This document shows, piece by piece, positions 5,720-7,925 of a stretch of DNA of 7,925 bases. This DNA is from Syntrophomonadaceae bacterium. Lineage in GTDB: Bacteria > Bacillota > Syntrophomonadia > Syntrophomonadales > Syntrophomonadaceae. The first letter of the stretch is position 1; every line of letters begins with the position of its first letter. The stretch is from NCBI GenBank assembly GCA_031265005.1, contig JAISDD010000148.1, positions 1 to 7,925 on the forward strand, written 5' to 3'. The translations under genes were made by a program, and so were the position numbers. The notes beneath the pieces were generated by a model, which saw only the letters and a list, made by a program, of their open reading frames with translations, searched no databases and was not told the origin of the DNA.

Positions 5720-6529
5720 ATGAACATTTACGAAAAATATGATAATTTAAAATTATATCTATCCCAGCTTGAGAATGTGGTAATTGCTTTTTCCGGCGGG
5801 GTTGATTCCACTTTTTTACTCAAAACCGCTCATGACATTTTAGGCGATATGGCTGTTGCCGTAACTGCCCGCTCTCAGTCTTTCCCCCAGCGGGAATTAA
5901 ATGAAACGCTTAATTTTTGTGAAAAGGAAAACATCCGGCACATTATATGTGAATCCGAAGAGTTATCTATAGAAGGTTTTGCTATGAATCCGCCTAATCG
6001 CTGCTATCTATGTAAAAACGAGCTTTATGCCAAAATATGGGATGTAGCGCGAAGCCTAGGCATAAAACATGTTGCCGAAGGTTCTAATATTGATGACCTT
6101 GGCGACTATCGTCCAGGATTAACCGCCATCAAGGAACAAAATGTGAAAAGCCCTTTGCGAGACGCCCAATTCTCTAAAAAAGAAATCCGTATTTTATCTA
6201 AAGAGCTTGGTCTTAATACTTGGAACAAGCAGTCTTTTGCATGTTTATTTTCCCGCATTCCTTATGGAACCTTGATTACCCCTGAAACTCTTACCATGAT
6301 TGATAAATCCGAACAATATTTGTTAGATCTAGGATTTCATCAAGTCCGTGTGCGATGCCACGGCAACTTAGCCCGTATCGAAACTGACGCCGAAGGGCTG
6401 GATATCTTAACTGATGAAATCCTTAGGGAAAAAATTTACACTGATTTCAAACGACTAGGTTTCACTTACATAACTATTGATTTATTAGGCTACCGAACCG
6501 GAAGCATGAACGAGGTTTTAAACGTATAG
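5720..6529 (+). CDS. larE: LarE-family ATP-dependent sulfur transferase, three-cysteine type
   Basis: LarE is a PP-loop ATPase that adenylates a carboxylated pyridinium mononucleotide and inserts sulfur during synthesis of the nickel-pincer cofactor of lactate racemase and relatives. The PP-loop SGGVDS is at residues 25-30. Other family motifs are AEGSNIDDLGDYRPG (119-133), SPLRDAQFSK (144-153) and SFACLFSRIPYG (172-183). Cys175 in the last motif is equivalent to the sulfur-donating cysteine of the sacrificial LarE from Lactiplantibacillus. Here Cys95 and Cys98 (NRCYLCK) are also present, giving the three-cysteine set of LarE proteins thought to hold a [4Fe-4S] cluster and to act catalytically. 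The length of 269 is normal. The ATG has AAAAGGAG nine bases upstream. No larA, larB or larC is in the window, so the substrate is not proven. Confidence 0.9.
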   Translation: MNIYEKYDNLKLYLSQLENVVIAFSGGVDSTFLLKTAHDILGDMAVAVTARSQSFPQRELNETLNFCEKENIRHIICESEELSIEGFAMNPPNRCYLCKNELYAKIWDVARSLGIKHVAEGSNIDDLGDYRPGLTAIKEQNVKSPLRDAQFSKKEIRILSKELGLNTWNKQSFACLFSRIPYGTLITPETLTMIDKSEQYLLDLGFHQVRVRCHGNLARIETDAEGLDILTDEILREKIYTDFKRLGFTYITIDLLGYRTGSMNEVLNV

Positions 6530-6547
6530 TTTCATAAGAAACCATAC
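6524..6547 (+). other. Hairpin over the larE stop codon
   Basis: GTAT-A-GTTTC (6524-6533) pairs with GAAAC-C-ATAC (6538-6547) around an ATAA loop, nine base pairs with one A/C mismatch. It overlaps the larE stop at 6527-6529. What follows is TCTTGAACCG, without a T-run, so it may stabilise a transcript end or be incidental; it is a weak terminator candidate at best. Confidence 0.3.
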
Positions 6548-6640
6548 TCTTGAACCGATTTTTCCATATATTCTTTGTGTCTCCTGTTGTTTTGTTATTC
6601 TTTGTGCAGGTATACATTTATAGCCTGAAAGGAGTTTGTC

Positions 6641-6976
6641 ATGAAGCACATAGTTGCTATTGCCACTGTGGACGGAAAAACTATTTATCAACATTTTGGC
6701 CATGCTGAAGTGTTTCAAATCGTATCCGTTTCCGATAAAGATTACACTTATATTGAAAGCAGAAAAGTCCCACCTTCCTGTCAAGATTTTCAACATAGCC
6801 AAGGCGCTTTGGAACAAGTTACCTCTGTACTCTATGATTGTGAAGCTGTCTTTGCGGGGAAAATAGGGCCTGGAGCCGCCGCGTGGTTAAGTAGCAAAGG
6901 TAAACGGGTATTTGAAACTCCTGGGCTAGTAGATGAGGTCCTGAAGCAAGTAATCGAACGCCGTCTGTTAGATTAG
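6641..6976 (+). CDS. Small NifX/NifB-C-terminal-like (dinitrogenase Fe-Mo cofactor family) protein
   Basis: This 111-residue protein is a stand-alone member of the family that binds Fe-Mo cofactor precursors in nitrogen fixation (NifX, NafY, C-terminus of NifB) and includes many small proteins in anaerobes unrelated to nif. It opens with MKHIVAIATVDGKTI, has the family motif QHFGHAEVFQI (17-27) and the GKIGPGAAAWLSSKG segment (73-87). Cys47 and His52 (SCQDFQH) are potential metal or cluster ligands. The ATG has AAAGGAG seven bases upstream. It lies 111 bases after larE; I see only weak promoter-like hexamers in between (TTGTTT at 6587, TATACA at 6611), and a small hairpin (6607-6627) just before the ribosome binding site. 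No nif structural genes are visible, so its role is more likely Fe-S or metal-cofactor binding than nitrogen fixation; this is inference from family and position. Confidence 0.85.
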   Translation: MKHIVAIATVDGKTIYQHFGHAEVFQIVSVSDKDYTYIESRKVPPSCQDFQHSQGALEQVTSVLYDCEAVFAGKIGPGAAAWLSSKGKRVFETPGLVDEVLKQVIERRLLD

Positions 6977-7026
6977 AGCCTTAATATTATACTGGTCTCC
7001 TCGTCACAGTCGGTTAATGTTTGTAT

Positions 7027-7055
7027 TTTATTGCATTTTTGTTAATATTTATAAT
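7027..7055 (+). promoter_or_regulatory. Possible promoter of the YkvI-like gene
   Basis: A perfect TATAAT (7050-7055) lies 65 bases before the start codon, with only a weak -35 (TTTATT, 7027-7032) at 17 bases. The flanking sequence is T-rich, so chance is possible. Confidence 0.35.
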
Positions 7056-7119
7056 CTTATTTCTGCCCTCCTTGAAATACTTATTTATGAATTTAATGTT
7101 TTTGCAGGAGCGGCTGAAT

Positions 7120-7925
7120 ATGAAAGTCAGATTTTTATTGGTAACCGGATATTTAGGTGCGGTAATCGGAGCAGGTTTTGCTTCTGGACAAGAAATATCG
7201 CAGTTTTTCGTAATTTATGGTTACAATGGTTTAAAAGGCGTTATTTTGGCTTGGATTTTATTTATCCTTTGCGGCGCTTTTTTATTATACTTTGCTCATG
7301 AACAAAACACCTGCCAATATCAACAAATCGTGGATTTATTATTAGGTAAAAAAGCCGGCCAAATCATTGATGTTTTGCTGGCTGTCTTTTTGTTCGTAGG
7401 CATTTCTACTATGTTGTCCGCCAGCGGGGCTTTGGCTCACGAACACTTTTTTTTACCAAAAATTTTAGGCATTTTGTTATCATACGCTTTCATTTTACTG
7501 ATTCTGTTTAGCGGGCGCAAAGGGCTTTTTTTATCTTTTTATTTCCTGGTTCCGATAAAAATATTATTACTTTTGATTATTACCGGCTTATTATTTTTTA
7601 CCGAACCTAAAACTTCCATTGCCGATCTAGCGCCTTATCTGCCTGGTATTCAAAATCGCTGGCCTTTATCCAGCTTGTTATATGTCGCGTACAATTTTGC
7701 TTTGGCTATGGTGGTCTTAACGGAATATCAATCGATCAGCGGCAAGCGAGACGGAATAATAGGGGCTGCTTGGGGCGGAATTATATTGGGTTTATTAGTA
7801 AGTTTGAGCTATTTTGCTTTATTGCATTTTTCTCCGGCCATATTCCATTATCAAGTTCCCATGCTGTATGTAGCAGGAAATCTATCAGTCAGCGCCAAAT
7901 ATATTTACACCGCCGTTCTTTCGAT
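7120..7925 (+). CDS. YkvI-like multi-pass membrane protein (partial, cut by window end)
   Basis: The frame runs from ATG 7120 to the right edge (268 full codons). The start has AGGAG (7106-7110) nine bases upstream; an in-frame ATG at 7087 lacks one. The N-terminus, GYLGAVIGAGFASGQEISQFF (residues 11-31 region), is the hallmark of the YkvI family of integral membrane proteins, related to the LeuT/APC transporter fold, in which this broken first helix would line a substrate or ion site. Further hydrophobic segments lie at about 39-58, 84-102, 111-130, 139-161, 186-202 and 212-234, so at least seven helices are visible, and loops carry charged residues. No substrate is known with confidence for this family; a sodium-coupled transporter of small solutes is the usual guess. 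A link to the sulfur genes upstream is not shown, as the gap is 143 bases with a possible promoter. Confidence 0.85.
   Translation, partial: MKVRFLLVTGYLGAVIGAGFASGQEISQFFVIYGYNGLKGVILAWILFILCGAFLLYFAHEQNTCQYQQIVDLLLGKKAGQIIDVLLAVFLFVGISTMLSASGALAHEHFFLPKILGILLSYAFILLILFSGRKGLFLSFYFLVPIKILLLLIITGLLFFTEPKTSIADLAPYLPGIQNRWPLSSLLYVAYNFALAMVVLTEYQSISGKRDGIIGAAWGGIILGLLVSLSYFALLHFSPAIFHYQVPMLYVAGNLSVSAKYIYTAVLS

Noticed and set aside
6518..6817. Minus-strand 99-residue frame across the larE/NifX-like gap
   Set aside because: It is antisense to the start of the NifX-like gene, has no clear ribosome binding site and resembles no protein I know.
7017..7301. Plus-strand 94-residue frame starting at 7017
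   Set aside because: It runs out of frame with the YkvI-like gene, which has the ribosome binding site and the family hallmark GAVIGAGFASGQE.

Overview
The window looks like part of a chromosome from an anaerobic, low-GC, Gram-positive-type bacterium (Bacillota; Clostridia or Negativicutes are the best guess). The supporting signs are strong AGGAGG-like ribosome binding sites, frequent TTG starts, sigma-A-like promoters, AT-rich intergenic DNA, an IscR/CymR-like Rrf2 regulator next to mnmA, and anaerobe-associated LarE and NifX/NifB-like families. The species cannot be named from the sequence. The theme of most genes is sulfur: making cysteine and homocysteine, and moving sulfur onto tRNA and (through LarE) a cofactor.

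Layout. 1-48 (minus): the first codons of a probable transposase running off the left edge. 222-659 (minus): an Rrf2-family regulator with three IscR-like cysteines and a C-terminal YYI. 660-1244: a divergent regulatory region with an rrf2 promoter, a near-consensus metY promoter, and a roughly 285-nt metY leader holding a candidate 18-codon leader peptide and several hairpins. 1245-2534 (plus): metY. 2632-3786 (plus): mnmA. 3804-4736 (minus): cysK, convergent with mnmA. 4737-5113: a second divergent regulatory region. 5129-5689, 5720-6529 and 6641-6976 (plus): an HD-domain protein, a LarE-family sulfur transferase and a small NifX/NifB-like protein, probably co-transcribed at least in part. 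7120 to the right edge (plus): a YkvI-like membrane protein, cut by the window end.

How the genes fit together. MetY and CysK use sulfide to make homocysteine and cysteine. MnmA and LarE are both PP-loop ATPases that activate a target for sulfur insertion (tRNA U34 and the pincer-nucleotide precursor, respectively). No cysteine desulfurase is present, although MnmA normally depends on one. The Rrf2 protein is the likely local regulator. Its tail resembles the C-terminal Ile peptides by which CymR and serine acetyltransferase engage CysK, while its three cysteines resemble the Fe-S ligands of IscR. The most interesting hypotheses are therefore a dual Fe-S/cysteine sensor made of Rrf2 plus CysK, and an uncharacterised peptide-coding, structured leader controlling metY. 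No CRISPR array, tRNA, rRNA or recognised riboswitch class was seen.
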